The notes: generated from the letters alone by a model not told the origin. Shown: positions 28,092-40,420, counted from the first letter of the stretch. The stretch is DNA of 64,000 nucleotides from Aplectana chamaeleonis (GCA_029168955.1 JAPDOI010000294.1:648001-712000), one strand, 5' to 3'. A program made the numbers and translations.

Positions 28092-31000
28092 ATGTTTAGT
28101 TGGCTGCTTGCCCTGTCGGTGATCTCTTTGACAATAACTCCAACAAATGTGTTGCCACTGAACGATGTGGAGAGCCAGAGGTTGCTCCACTACCTGCCAA
28201 AGGTGCGTTTCGGTATAGACCTTGATGAGAGAAGCTGCGAAGATTTCTAATTTTCAGATGCTGTGGGAACGACCGCTCGTCCCTTCACTCCTCCTCCACC
28301 TCGTAGACCTGTAGCCGTCCCTTCTGTACCTGTAACCACAAGGACCCCTCCCATTGTGTATCCTCTACCTACGACAACAACGATGAGACCTACAGTAATC
28401 TACCCACCAGCAGCGGATAGCGTAAAGCCGTCAACTTGTTCCGAAGATGGTGACTATGCTGTCGATTGCAACGGAAACTTTATGAAGTGTGTCCATGGTA
28501 TCGCGTATCCGATGAAGTGTCCGGCTAATTTGGTGTATAATCAAGCGAGACACTATTGTGACTATCCAGAAGCCGTGCCAGGTTGCACCACAGGGCAGAT
28601 TGAACCAAGACCTGACCCATATCCAGCTGATAAGACGGAGTATGTGAGACCAACCGCGGTAAAGGCACCGGCAATGGAAGCTCCTGGTCAGTTCCGGTGA
28701 TTTGTAACGCTGTCGTTGGGTAATAGCTGTGAAAAAGAATTGTTCAGATTTGTGTCAGTTTTTGGCCGATGGACTCCACGCTGAAGGTTGCACGGTGTCT
28801 TTTGTGATGTGTCAGGATCATCGGTTGCAAGCATCAATGAACTGTGCCGTAGGTACATGGTTTGACCAGACACGGGGTGTTTGTGATTACCGTGACAAGG
28901 TAGTTGCATGTGGAGGATCGCTTGTTGGTATGTTTCTAACGATTCTGTGGTGTTCTATCACCATGTGAACCATTGTTTTTCAGAGCCATATGTCCCAAAA
29001 CCGTTACCGATTGTAATTCCGACAACAACTCCGAGCACTTCACACGATGAACCCTGTTCGACAATTCCGCAACCAGTTGCTCGCTGCTCGCCGAAGTTCC
29101 GAGTGTGCGCGAATGGTGTCCATAACGGTGAGTGCTTATTCACCTGTGAGGCTCCAATGAAGAATTTCGGCCAAAACTGAGTTCTCGGATGAGAAGGGTT
29201 AGGATTGCGAGCCAAAGTTTGGGATTATGGATTCCGCTTGACACTGAGCGTCGGCGGCTCCGACATCGGAATCTGTTGCTATACTCCAGTGATTCTCGCT
29301 CCGCTCTGACAGTGCAACACAGTCGTCGCAAACATCGGGTGTTCATCATGCTGATGTTCTGCACCCCATATGCGGCACTTCGTTGCTACACACTCGAAAG
29401 CGAAAGTCATGGTACGGGTTTCGAAATTGCTTCAGCGACAGCGAGTTGATAATGACCTAGTGCTGTAGGGAGGAGGCGTTCAGACTGTGGCGAATCGCTT
29501 AAGAGGTCGCAGCTTGAAAACACGCCCTTCGCGTCTCGTTGCATACCAGAATGATGTACGGTAAATGGATATCGACCTGATAGGGCACGCACTGTCAATC
29601 GGGCATCTATAACGAAGGCAGTTCGCCGGTAGACCATCCGCGGCCGTTCGTCTCTGGTATGAAAATAAAAACCAGCTGTGTCCCTTTGCCTTCATTTGTG
29701 GCCGAGACTGTCTCGCCCGGTCTCTTACCAGCTGTCATGGGGGTCAGCTGGGATGAAATATTAGTCCACCCCCACCGGAAAAGGCGATGGTGCGGATGCG
29801 TATTTCTGAAAAGTGACAGTAGTCATGGCTGGCTAGGTTCCAAGTTTGCCATTCATCGATAGGGGAAAAGCTTCTTTCATTCGTCTCCAGTAAACCCTTT
29901 AGGTTTATTGTTGTTTCGTATGTGGAAAAAACTACCGTTTTAAACGTTACCAGAGTTGTCGGCCAGGGGGTGCAAAACTAGTTGGGGGGGGGCACTCAGA
30001 ATTTACCCATGAAAATGAGAAGATTCATTCACGAAAATGAAAAATTTTCCGCTATCAGTGAGGTGATAATGTTATCATTCATTGTTTTCTAGAAATATAA
30101 TGGAATCACATCGATTTATGAAGGTGGAATCATTGATTTCTCCCTTGAAATCTGAGTGCCTCCCCCCCCCCAACTAGTTTTGCGCCGGCCAGGGTGCAAC
30201 GGAAAAAGAAGCGCCGGAAACGCTGAAAACTGCAGGGTTTTCCTACCCAAACACAATACATACGAAATAAACGTGAAGTAGCTGCTGTAAAGGGTGCTTT
30301 TTGGATATTGTGACAAAACCCTCTGCTCCTACCGTGCCTACATATTTGCTTCGCTAAACCGCTATTAATACTCCTCAACGCCAGCAGCACGCGCGGGCGT
30401 GGTGTTAGAGTATGAGTAGTTTCTACGGGCGTCACGCGCGTCACGCGCTTGCGGAGACTGGAAACTTCAGCGGTGACCCCATTGCGAGGCGGAAAAGGGG
30501 TCCTAACTCTTTCAAACAAGCGAATTCTGTACACACGTTCACTCTCATGATAGCAGAGAACAGTAATGGAAATAATTATCCTGAAACGGAATGAAACTGA
30601 TGGCGGATTAATAATGGAAATGCTGGAAAATTCACTGCGGTCGTCGCCGCCATGGCGGAGCTGGCGTCACGCTCGTGCCGCTCGGGCGTTTAGGAGTATG
30701 AATAGCGCCCAATCAAATCGATCTGTTCTTTTCATCGAACCTCTGTAAAAACTCACATGATTTCGGAGCTCAAAATAATATCTGAAACACATGTGAGCGA
30801 AAGACTGACGGGCCCCCGACTATTTGCCCTAGAACTTGTAACTAAGTGAGCTTCGATAAATGTTGCTCCTTCCCGTATGTGACCGTGGAAAACTGCTCCA
30901 ATGAGGGTTTTTCTAAGTGGAGGGTCCCTGTCCGAGAACGTACCATACCTGAAATTATTGAGCGCGAGAGCGAATTACCGAAATCCAATTTTGGGTCATG

Positions 31001-34000
31001 TCGATGTCCGTACCTGCATTCTTCCCACTTTTTTCGTCTCCCCGACGGGTCAGGTTTAGGCATTGTTGTCGATTTTGTTGACAACCATTGAGAAATGCGA
31101 GATTCGATGTAGTCTTGATCCGCTGTTGACCACAAAGTTTGTCGCCTGGATATCTTTACGGAATCCAAAAATTAACATAAATGTGGATGCCCTGACATTG
31201 ACAGAGCCCACGCATGGAATTCTGCAACGTGCTATCGCATTCTTTTTTTTCAGGGTCCGATGACCTAAGCTATATTCCCTTTCAAGCGGACACCCTCTGC
31301 TTCGAAATTGCGCCATTAGTGAAGTTTCCTACATTCACATGCGGGAAATTGGAACGATCCCCATAAACGACTACGTCCCTATTTACTTTGTACAAATCGG
31401 GGACCATTCAGGCCTATGACCACCATTTATTTCAAAAAACGATTTTACGTCCGAAATTTGGTACATTTTGATAGGGGTTAATTAAAAGGAACGGACAATA
31501 ACGATTAGGCAAGCACATATGTAGACGGGATGAGATTTGGAACAATTCACCATATTCTAAAAGCACTCTGTGAATACACGAAAAAATTAATGAAACAAAA
31601 AAAAATAACCCAAAGAAAATTATCATCTGCTCTCCTCATCGATAATGGCTGATTGAGGAGGAGGGGTGAGCAGAGCTGGGGCTCCATATCATTAAGAGTC
31701 GCGTTTTCGCGATTTGTTTGAGTGTATTGTAGGGGTCACCCCCTCTCCTCCGTAGGGATCCCAACAGGGGTGATTTTTGTGGGCTGTCCCCTGAACGAAT
31801 CCAGAAACGCCGAAAATGCACGTGAACAGTTTTTGAGCCGCTTATGGACAAATTTTGGACCGCTCGGGGGCCGAGGACCGACAGATTTTACTGGAGGACG
31901 CCGATCCGCGCACCTTCCGACATCGATGCGCTGATCGGAGGCGCGGCTCGGCGGCCGATGGTGCGGTGGCCGTAGCCCCCGAGTGTCTGAGTTTGATTTT
32001 CACCCTTCCCGCCCGGGGTTCCAACGCTTTGGAGAAAATCGAAGAAAATCGCATCCTAGTGTATGAAGGCATGTGATGTAAGATACCCCTCTATGTAACA
32101 CGCCAATCGCAGCATCATGTGAAACACATTCATTCCTGTTCTCAGAAATGGAATGCGCGAAGCCTTTGGTATTCAATCCGGCGACGTTTACTTGCGACTT
32201 CCGTGATGTTGTTCTTGAATGCGAAGAGTACAAAACGAAGGATGTTGAAGCTGTGACAGCCGCTGCACTACCTATGACGACAGCTGTAGGTTTTCTCCCA
32301 ATGATTTTCCTTTTTTTCAATTGATTCAATAAATCCTGTATTTCGGTTTCTATACCTCTATTCCAGCCTCCTAGCTGCGTGTACAGCGAGGAGCGCCCAG
32401 CTCTTGCGCTCGACTATTGCGCACGAACCTATGGAATGTGCACAGAACACGGAGTGCTTGTGCGTGAAGAATGTGGCGTTGGATTCCTGTTTGATTCCCA
32501 GTTGAGCACTTGTGTGCCTGCAGATCAGTGCGGACAACAACGTCTGAAAGACCTCCTTAGCCAGGTTACTTTTGCCCCTCCAGTAACAGCTGCTCATGTT
32601 TTCGAGGACTCTTCCAAGTATGCAACAAGGAAGGATGACCGTTGCGTTAACAGTTTGGAAGGTGCCATGAAGCCGTTGGGCCGCTGCAGATCGTCATTCA
32701 TACGGTGCACGGATGGTCAGGCGCTGATAGAACCGTGTGCAACATCGGCTGAAGTCTTCTCCACGGCTGTCGGCGCCTGCGTGATGCGAATCAACGCTCC
32801 AGAATGTCATCTCACTCCCCAACGTTCCCCAGCACAAACTTACGCATCGCCGTTAATATCGAACAACGATCCGATTTCGTTCTGTAAGACACGGACAGAT
32901 GGCTTGTACAGAAATCCCACAGATTGCGCTGGTATACTTCAGGTGAATCGATTTGTCTGACATTGTATTCCCAATTTTTCACAGATTCTTGTACAGTCGA
33001 CATGGATAGCAGTGTCGGTGGCGGTTCCCTCTTGTCCGCGCACAATACTTGGGCGAAAACTCGGTTGATGTGACATATTCTACGTGCACTGAGTTTGCGG
33101 CAATGCATTGTGCGCCGACAAGGGGAAAGCACTACCGACAGTATCATTCACTCAGACAGGACGGGGGAATCACCCGGCTGTGCGAAGGGGTTATAACCAG
33201 TTGCAACGACCCACGAGTGAGTCCCCATGACACCCCCGGGTGACCCGATTCGCTACCGGGCGTTATTATTTACCTCAAGCATGTCGCCCCGGGTCCACGA
33301 CGGAGAAAGACCCCGCCTCGGCACAAGGACGTAATCTTCGGCGCGATCTGCGGTGAGGAACCACCCTCCCCGCAGATTGCGGCGAAACCCCCCCCCAGCC
33401 GAGAGGATACCCCTATCCTCCCAGCGGTCAAAATTATGCTGGCCTCTTGAGTGGCTCGAGGTCACCTTCCAGGGCCGGCATCAGAATGCCGAATGAGGAC
33501 CCGAGTGAGATGAGGCGCCTTTTATACCGGCCGTGCACGTGATAAGCACGTTACGACGTGATCATTCGTGATGTTGTTAAACGCCTACCTCCGTCTTTTG
33601 ATAGTCCCCTGGCGATCGAAAACCAACTCCGGCCAGAAAATCGTTGGGGGAATCACCCTGGCTGCATTCGCAGCGGCGAAAAAATACAAAAACCGCCCGG
33701 GTGATCCGACATCCCTGTCTGAGCATGTCGACTTGTAGTATTTACGATCGCTGTGTATTAACTATGTTTTGTGTTTCAGTGCTTTGGAGGTGACGTATTC
33801 GAATATCCATCTTGCTCATCTGGTTTGGTATTCAACGAGCAAACAGCAAAGTGTGACTACAGAGACGCTGTTGCTGAGTGTCGCCAAGCAGCAGATGACG
33901 ATAAAGGTTGGGCGGTTTTAGTTCAGATTAGAAAGTAGTTATATTAAGAAAGGAGATAAATCCTCGTGGTGCTGCTGCGATCGATCTCCCCGATTTTTAA

Positions 34001-34783
34001 TGATTGGTGTAATAATCCCAAAAATATGCCTAGCAGCAGTTGGTTTTGGGGGACAATGAACAGTAATCTTAGAGCAAAACTCGGAGCAGCCTGTGATCTT
34101 CCAGATAGAAGAAATACGACATACCCAAGACAGATCTTTCTGTGGGGGCTGTTTGGAGCACTTGAATCTCAGGTCCATTTCTCGATTTTCGTCATAACTA
34201 GAACACGGTCGGTATGCGATATGGTGGGTGTAGTATCCGCGAAAGGGATAGCTGCGGATCACTGAGAAGTCCGCGCGTCTGTCGCGTGCGCCCATCCATC
34301 ACTGCATTTCTCATGGGCGCGCACGACGCGGCGCATGCTGCTGAGGTGTCCGCAGCTATCCCTTTCGTGGTTACCCCAACAATAGTTTTTTCAGTGTTCT
34401 AGATTTAGCTCTGTGAAAGTTATAGCCCTTCTCCCTCGCATGAATTAGGTACTAATACCCCGTTCTGTTCAGTTCGTACCATGTGAGTGTGTCCGACGGC
34501 CTAATCTTCTTCAATTGTGTCAGCTTTCTATTGAATAAACCGCCAACAGAAACACATTGCATCATTTTCAGTAGAACATGGTTGTCGCGGAGCAAGCCAT
34601 GGCGAGCTTGTCCCGCATGAGTCCGACTGTCAACAGTTTTATCGATGTGTGTGGAATAATCTGGAATCGATGCGATGTCCGACCGGAACGGTTTTCAATG
34701 CTGAGCTATCCGTTTGCGACTATCCTGCTAACGTGCCTCAATGTTCCGTTCAACAGGATGTGTCATCAACTACATCGTATTAA
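28092..34783 (+). CDS. Gene B: secreted protein with seven chitin-binding (CBM14) domains, complete
   Basis: Exons 28092-28212, 28258-28686, 28748-28927, 28984-29127, 32146-32285, 32367-32942, 33780-33906, 34572-34783. Phases match at every junction and the sum is 1,929 bases (642 residues plus TAA). It starts with the signal peptide MFSWLLALSVISLTITPTN, then a Pro/Thr/Val-rich linker. The seven six-cysteine domains start at CSEDGDYAVDC, CQFLADGLHAEGC, CSTIPQPVARC, CVYSEERPALALDYC, CVNSLEGAMKPLGRC, CKTRTDGLYRNPTDC and CRGASHGELVPHESDC; most end CDYP.. or CDYR..C. Domains 4 and 5 are diverged. There is no Ser-Gly acidic repeat, so it is not an obvious proteoglycan. An upstream in-frame ATG at 28008 was rejected because of the acceptor at 28079. 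Head-to-tail with gene A; probably an ancient duplicate. An eggshell or cuticle role is inferred. Confidence 0.88.
29128..32145. other. Gene B 3-kb intron 4
   Basis: The donor GTGAGT at 29128 is ideal, and the acceptor CTCAG at 32145 starts the exon that completes domain 3 (ECAKPLVFNP..CDFRDVVLEC). The intron holds a MITE at 29961-30190. Unrecognised open frames on both strands at 30842-31260 have no motif I can name. The rest shows nothing recognisable. Confidence 0.65.
29961..30190. mobile_element. 230-bp MITE with GGCC..GTGCAAAACTAGTTGGGG ends
   Basis: The left end GGCCAGGGGGTGCAAAACTA and, read inward from the right, GGCCGGCGCAAAACTAGTTG are inverted, each followed by a G-run and (A)GGCACTCAGA. 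The interior is AT-rich with ATGAAAATGA repeats. No coding content. Confidence 0.65.
32943..33779. other. Gene B intron 6 carrying a CTCAGACA element
   Basis: Lies inside domain 6 (GILQ before, CFGGDVFEYPSC after). Bases 32985-33149, behind an acceptor-like TTTTTCACAG, contain a Cys pattern CTEFAAMHC in one frame but have stops. They may be a decayed domain exon. The rest is the transposon 33151-33723. Confidence 0.6.
33151..33723. mobile_element. 573-bp CTCAGACA-family element (copy 3), CA duplication
   Basis: Ends CTCAGACAGGACGGGGGAAT (left) and, read inward, CTCAGACAGGGATGTCGGAT (right) are inverted copies. CA flanks both sides (33149-33150 and 33724-33725). The body aligns with 12346-12883 plus 14702-14773, including a C-run, GGTCCACGACGGAGAAA and a TTTTATACCGGC motif. 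No transposase. It lies within an intron of gene B and should be spliced out. Confidence 0.75.
34232..34372. repeat. Foldback MITE in the last intron of gene B
   Basis: GCGAAAGGGATAGCTGCGGA at the left and TCCGCAGCTATCCCTTTCG at the right are inverted copies. Inner arms (GTCGCGTGCGCCCAT and ATGGGCGCGCACGAC) pair again. Confidence 0.65.
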
Positions 34784-35279
34784 ACATTTACCTACTAGAA
34801 GAGAAGAATAAGCCGTAGATGATATGCTTTAACAAATCACCTATTTGACTTTTATCCTGACTGTTATCTGTGTCTGTGAAATACTCGGTGAGATCTGTGA
34901 TAATACGTGATAACACATTGTCGCTCTGTAATAATATCTCTTTTTTTACTTTTAATAATGTTTTATGCTGCTCTTTCATAAATGAAACTTGATAGTTTTA
35001 GGTGGTTGTTAGTCTGTTTCATTAGTTGATTGAAACCATAAAATTTGGGTTGTAGACAGTACAGATAGGAAGAGGAATGGTCCAATTTTTTCCACTCGGA
35101 ACCACTACGCTTGGTTGGAATAGTTTGATCTCTCGAACTGCAAAGGGTGCAGAGGCGATCAAGGGGCGGGAGGGAGGAGCAAAGGCTTGGGAAGCTTTTT
35201 TATAATCGGCCGACTTCCCGCGACGGGCGACGCGACATACAAATAGGTCCGTGGCTCGTTTTTTAATAAAAAACATGTA
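34784..35279. other. 3' flank of gene B
   Basis: AT-rich; may hold the 3' untranslated region. No clear AATAAA close to the stop was seen, though GAATAAG and TTTTAATAATG occur. No coding frame I can support. Confidence 0.4.
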
Positions 35280-35554
35280 CCCTCGTTGCCCGAGCAGCTC
35301 GCAGGGAGGAGCTTGCCCGCCCGGTGCCTGCGTTGCGGCTCGTTTTGATAAGAGGTCAACGCGTGACCGTGTGGTGTTCCGGCCATCCCAGGCACCAAGT
35401 AATCGATGTGACTGCCATCAGCGCATCGATTATCAGGTGTCCGGGCTGGGGCCGGAACTCAACACGGTCAGCCGTTCACCTCTCAACAAAACGAGCCGCA
35501 ACGCAGGCACCGGGCGGCCAAGCATCTCCCTGCGAGCTGCTCGGGCATCGAGGG
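35280..35554. mobile_element. 275-bp foldback element with about 130-bp arms, TA duplication
   Basis: The left arm starts CCCTCGTTGCCCGAGCAGCT and the right arm, read inward, CCCTCGATGCCCGAGCAGCT. The arms stay similar for about 130 bases down to a centre near ATCGATG. TA flanks both ends (35278-35279, 35555-35556), as expected of a Tc1/mariner-driven foldback. Open frames across it are incidental. Confidence 0.75.
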
Positions 35555-36549
35555 TAAATCTCATCCGCGGCTGGGGAGGGTGGTCGCGTGCGTCGGCCCG
35601 CTCATCGATTCACGTTGAGAGGAGCGCAGCTGATCATCATACCACACCGCCAGCCGCGACTGAGATTTACATTTTTCTCCGCGACAGTGCATATCAGCAA
35701 TATCGATTTTCGGTCGATATGGAGACAAACATGTCGTGTCGCCCGCTGCCGGAAGTATGCACTAGCCCTTACAAGTTAGGACCCTCCGGGGTAGGAGACG
35801 CCCTGGAAAAGTTCATGTGAGAGTTGTGGGGAAGGGGGTGGATAGAGTATCATTGCTGTATGCTGGGTTTTACCTATGGACCATCCGGTAGAGGAAAAAG
35901 TTGGAACAACATGAAACATTAGGGAGGCGCATTGTCTTCAAGCGGCCACCGTGGCTGTGCTTTCGGTTTTTCAGAAGCGAAAATTGGCTGGCTACTACAT
36001 CTAACACCTCAATCTGATTTATTTGAATTAATATGTGGATTTTTTTGGCTTTTTTCGCCATATGCTCACTCATTAACCCTCGAAATCCAGAAAATCGGAA
36101 AAAGTTCTGCGTGAACGAGCCAAGTTTAGTAGTTTTAGATGAAGGGTCAGCAGATGTACTGTTAAACGATTTTCGCCGTCTGAAAATGAAAACTGCGGGA
36201 AAGACGATAATTTTTAAGAAAGGAGTCATCGCTTTGCTTCTTACAATGACAATACTTTTTCTACGATGATTCGCAAACGACTTTATGTGTGCAAGAAAGG
36301 TGTTTTCTTTTATTCGAGCAAAGTAATACGAAGTTACAAGATGCTCACATTACAATATTTCTCAATGAACCCGAAATGCTAGAATAATAGGTGAAAAGAA
36401 TAATTTTTTAAAATAAGGTGAGGAAATGCTCATATACTACAGGGATTCACGCGATAGGAATACCAAATCCAATAAGATTGGAAAAACAAGTTGAAATGTG
36501 AATGAGAAACCTGTTGGATAAACAATCGAGTAATTGCAGAACAATTTTT

Positions 36550-36632
36550 CAGAAGATGCATAGCGGGAATCGAACCCGCGACCCCCGCATTCCTTCGTAC
36601 TCTGCCAACGCGTAGCTACATAGATGCCTCGA
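36550..36632 (-). pseudogene. tRNA-like remnant (B-box and A-box present, no cloverleaf)
   Basis: The minus strand reads TAGCTACGCGTTGGCAGAGTA (A-box-like, near 36600-36620) and GCGGGTTCGATTCCCGC (near 36563-36579), a perfect T-arm with the GGTTCGATTCC B box. The acceptor stem does not pair and the anticodon stem is not evident, so a functional tRNA is unlikely. A second A-box-like copy, TAGCTACGCGCTGGCAGAGTA, lies on the plus strand near 37321-37341. This suggests a tRNA-derived SINE or element end. Confidence 0.5.
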
Positions 36633-37151
36633 AGGGCGCGGACTGTAACGCCGCCCCATTCCATGTAGCGAGAATTTAAGGGTTCTAGCTACGATAGCTA
36701 AAACCCGCATATTCTTGTGTCGACGGTAAAAGGGTGCAAATGCTACGCGTATTCTACGTAAAAACGAAGGCTACATTCGACACATTGATCTCTCTGTCGC
36801 TTAACCCGTTTATTCTCGCTATAATTTTGTAGCGAGAATCTACGGATTTCGCGACAGCCTGTGTTAAAATGCAATCTTAAACCCGCGCTGGCTACGCGGA
36901 ACGCAGGGATGCCGTTCGTAGAGTGTTGGTCCAGTCATCTCACCGAGTGATAACTCGACACTCTGTGGCTGGTCTTGGAGGGTGACCCGGTGTCGCTCTC
37001 TGGGAGACCATGGTGAATATAATTTTGACCATTGGGATGCTGCAGGCCGTAGGGAAGAAACGACGATGCTGTCGATCGCAGCCGGGATCGCCTTTCTAGT
37101 ACGGATCAGGGCTGGGTGGGTCGATCGACCGTGTGCTGCAACGAGAATAAG

Positions 37152-37215
37152 CGTAGAATATGCAGGTGACGTAGCGAAAATTTACGTAGAATATGCGGGC
37201 GCTGTAGCTAAAATT
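37152..37215 (+). repeat. Short tandem repeat, two roughly 32-bp units
   Basis: GTAGAATATGCAGGTGACGTAGC then AAAATTTAC is followed by GTAGAATATGCGGGCGCTGTAGC then AAAATTTC. TGTAGCGAGAAT motifs recur at about 36665 and 36830, so this whole area (36660-37345) may be one degraded element with tRNA-like ends in inverted orientation. Confidence 0.5.
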
Positions 37216-39260
37216 TCACCAACTGAGGCCAAACTTTCCGTACTTTAGGTAAAATCTTGGGACAAAATTAGACTAGATGCCTCCGAAACCCTGGGCATCT
37301 TCGGTTTCCGTGTGAGGCATCTAGCTACGCGCTGGCAGAGTAGTTTAGTATTCCCCAGCGCTATCCTTTCGACCATCCCTGCTCAGAGGAATGGGATGTT
37401 GCGTGAGCTCCAGAAAGGACTTCCTATATCTCACGAAGGAGCCAGAACCATTCGTGAAAACTTGTATAAGACAATTCTATTAAAATTAAATGTGTACAAG
37501 GCATATGAACTCACTCCAGCTTCTCCGATTAGGAATTTACAGGTAGTTTCGATTGGTTTTTCTTTTTTAGGGAATATCGGGGCCCGTAGGAAAAACCCAA
37601 CATAGATCATTGTTACTCTATACATCCTCCACAACTCTCAGATGATTTTTTTTGTCAGGACGTCTCCTTCCCCGGAGAGGACGCCCTTGTTAGGGTAGTG
37701 GTCAATTCAGGAGGCGGGGCATGAATAATGGAAACGCGCGCTGCCGCCACGCTATTGGACAGATTCTCTGCGCCTCTCTTATGCTCGCTCGCCGATGTTT
37801 TCTCATTTCCTTTGCCCCGCCTCTCCCTTGATCACCTTACAACCACCACCCAACATTCTGGAAGACCTCCCATTTTCTGGTCTGGAGTGTATGCAAGACC
37901 GCAGGATCCACACGGAAAACTGCGGCAGTGCCATCGCGGAAAGCGTTTACGCTTTCATTCTGCCGTTGTACAACAAAGTCCTTTGGGCCAAGTTTCACTC
38001 CTGCGGGACGCCGTGTTGATGACAAGACAACTGCAGTCATAGCGCGTTTCTGTGCTGAACAGAGTTATACGCGGAAAAATACGTCAAGTAGCTTTCTTCA
38101 AACAAAACACCACTTCCGGCTCGATTTTAGCTTACAGAGCTTGACTATACGGCTCCTGGCGATGCGCCATTAGTGAGTTATAGTAGTAGTCGCGGAAGGA
38201 CCTACTGCTGCTAGACCGCGAGGCAGTTCTAGATTCCAGATGCGATGGAGCTCTGTCCGTGTTTTTGAACTTAGGGCTCCGTAGACTACCCAACTAATCC
38301 TAGAAAAGATGGACGATGGCATTATGTCACAAAATTTCAGTGTTGTTGGCCTTCAAAATGTATCTTATCAACGTAGAGGCTACATTTAAAGGTTTGTCAC
38401 GTTACTACATCCTTCAAGCTCTGTGATTGGTCTCTTATTGCGGATTTTTGAGCATGTACTTCATAGTGACTATGTCTAACAGCTTGTGTCAGTTTTGAGA
38501 GAAAAACCACATTTTTCCTAGTCAGAGGACAACCGTTCAACAGGAACTTATATTGGAGAAGCCTCAATTAAGAAATCTTAAAGAAATATAAACAAGTATC
38601 CAAGGAATGAATCCTAATAGAATTTTCAATTGTGAAGTCAAGCTGTCATGAGCGACAGTCACGACGTTTAGCACAAATCTTGGCGAGACCAACATCGGAG
38701 CAATGGCACTGGCCGTCGTAGGAACAGTTGTCGCGTGTCCGTCGCAGCGACCAGTCGCGGAGGGCTGACATACTGCAAATGTGCCTAGGCCTGCCGTTGC
38801 CACTGTCGCTGTCGCTGTGCAGCGCACTGCGACAGCGACAGATTTGAAGGGCGGGAAACGGTCGCTGTGCACTACGCGACCGTGTGTCGCAAAAGTATAC
38901 CATTGGCCTTGAGGCCTATTTTACACTTCCATCGCTGACTGCCGCAATGGCATCTTTTGAATGGAGATCGACGTGCGACGCGATCTCGATCGATACTCAT
39001 GGTTATCATCCCATCGCGTCGCGCGGCCATCGAACTCTGGAAGGGGCCTAAGGGCGCAGATGAGTCGCCGACGAAAAGCATTAGGTTCCCCAACGACTAC
39101 TACCGTAACACGATGCTGGCGCGTTACCAAGGCCGGATGGTCGAGCTCCGTAAGCTACACCTTCCAGCGCGCCACCATCTTGCTTCTGAAGTATGCAATA
39201 CAGCTGCAGACGGCTCTGATTTTAACTGCTGCAATGCTGACGCTGGTCGATTTCATCTCA

Positions 39261-39389
39261 CCAGGGCTGATATTCATGAACGGCAAACCGTGGGCTACAT
39301 TTGGGTTTGCCGCGGAAATAGCATGCAGTTTTTGGAGACAAACCCAACTGTAGCCCATGGTTTGCGTTCATGAATCCCAGCCCAGGGTA
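39261..39389. repeat. Foldback hairpin with about 50-bp arms
   Basis: ATTCATGAACGGCAAACCGT pairs with a right arm reading CATGGTTTGCGTTCATGAAT. TGGGCTACATTTGGGTTTG and CAAACCCAACTGTAGCCCA extend the stem. Outer CCAGGGCTG and CAGCCCAGGG pair too. Confidence 0.65.
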
Positions 39390-40420
39390 TGAATATGGCC
39401 CTACTTCATTGAAGAAAATCTCTGATTCATTGAACAAGGTCCATTCTGGACGAATCGCACACTCAACGCGCCTGGCACTCATCTGCAAAATCTAGCTTCT
39501 GTGGTTAAGAAGCGTGCTTTTTAGACTAAGTCAACATTTAAAATCTTTTTCACCAGAATAATGTGTCTAGTAGTAGTTTTAGGGTTGACGTCAGCTATCG
39601 TGCTCAATCGGAGCATGGATACTGTCGCTACGAACTGCACGCGATCCTGCTCGATGGGATTTTATTATCAGTCTTGAATTTTTCCCTAAACACTTACAGT
39701 GCTTTGTTCGGACGAGATATCATGCTCAAACGTTGCTTTTTAGTCAATATGAGTCATTGATAGCTTTTTTACGATGCTTCCCGCCAACCTATTAGATGCG
39801 CGTTCTAACATGACAATCCGCACATGAAGGCGTTCTGTGGCGAGTGTGGTGACCTGGTCATTCCACATCATTATTGCTCTGCTTCCTTCATTTGACACGC
39901 GCCCATTGTTGCAGTGATGTGGCCAACTTTCTTCCCAACAAATGCCCAGTTCATCACAATTATGTCGCCTTTACTCAGATAAGCTCTCGGGAACGCTCAA
40001 AGCCATTAAATTGATCATTGGGTTTTTCGTACCGCCCACCGATAGGAGAACACATTATTGAAATGCATCCTACATTTCAAAAAGCATTTTTGAGCAGAGT
40101 TACTCGCCTACATAGTTCCACTCTCTACTCACACTTTTCTCGCAGGTGGAGAAATGCCGCAACGGGAGAGCACCCTGTAATTCAAAAGTTTTCGAATTGT
40201 TCGCCGAGCGAAATCCCCACAAACACAAATCCTAACGTTGCGTCGAATCTGGCATTTCTAGAAAACGGCGCTGCGAGATTTTTCTTTGGAACTGAGTTTT
40301 TTTTTGAAGAATTTCAAGTGTTCAAATTACCCATGTTTGTGTCCGGGATATTATTTTGCGTTTCATTTCATGGCAGTTGTTGTAACTGTTGACTTGGGAA
40401 TGGAGCCTGGAAATAGAGTG

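Larger units (their letters stand above)
35555..40420. other. Gene-poor stretch with small repeats
   Basis: Contains the tRNA-like piece (36550-36632), a short tandem (37152-37215), a hairpin (39261-39389) and GC-rich CGACAGCGAC repeats at 38640-38900 resembling the interior of the MITE at 23336-23820. Several short open frames exist, but none has a recognisable motif. I support no gene here. Confidence 0.5.

Noticed and set aside
28080..28212. Using this exon as a phase-0 continuation of gene A from 22470
   Set aside because: The frame is compatible, but it would place a signal peptide inside an unfinished chitin-binding domain.
28203..28257. Donor GTGCGT at 28203 for gene B exon 1
   Set aside because: It is the better-looking donor but throws exon 2 out of frame. 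GTATAG at 28213 keeps the frame.
30842..31316. Overlapping open frames on both strands in gene B intron 4
   Set aside because: No recognisable motif on either strand and no splice support.
36550..36632. Functional tRNA gene
   Set aside because: Perfect T-arm, but acceptor and anticodon stems do not form.
37795..38019. 75-codon frame ending with CGSAIAESVYAF and CGTPC
   Set aside because: Plausible composition, but no splice context or family. Kept only as a weak candidate exon.
38646..38903. Minus-strand cysteine-rich frame
   Set aside because: Cysteines derive from CGACAGCGAC-type repeats. No signal peptide or conserved spacing.
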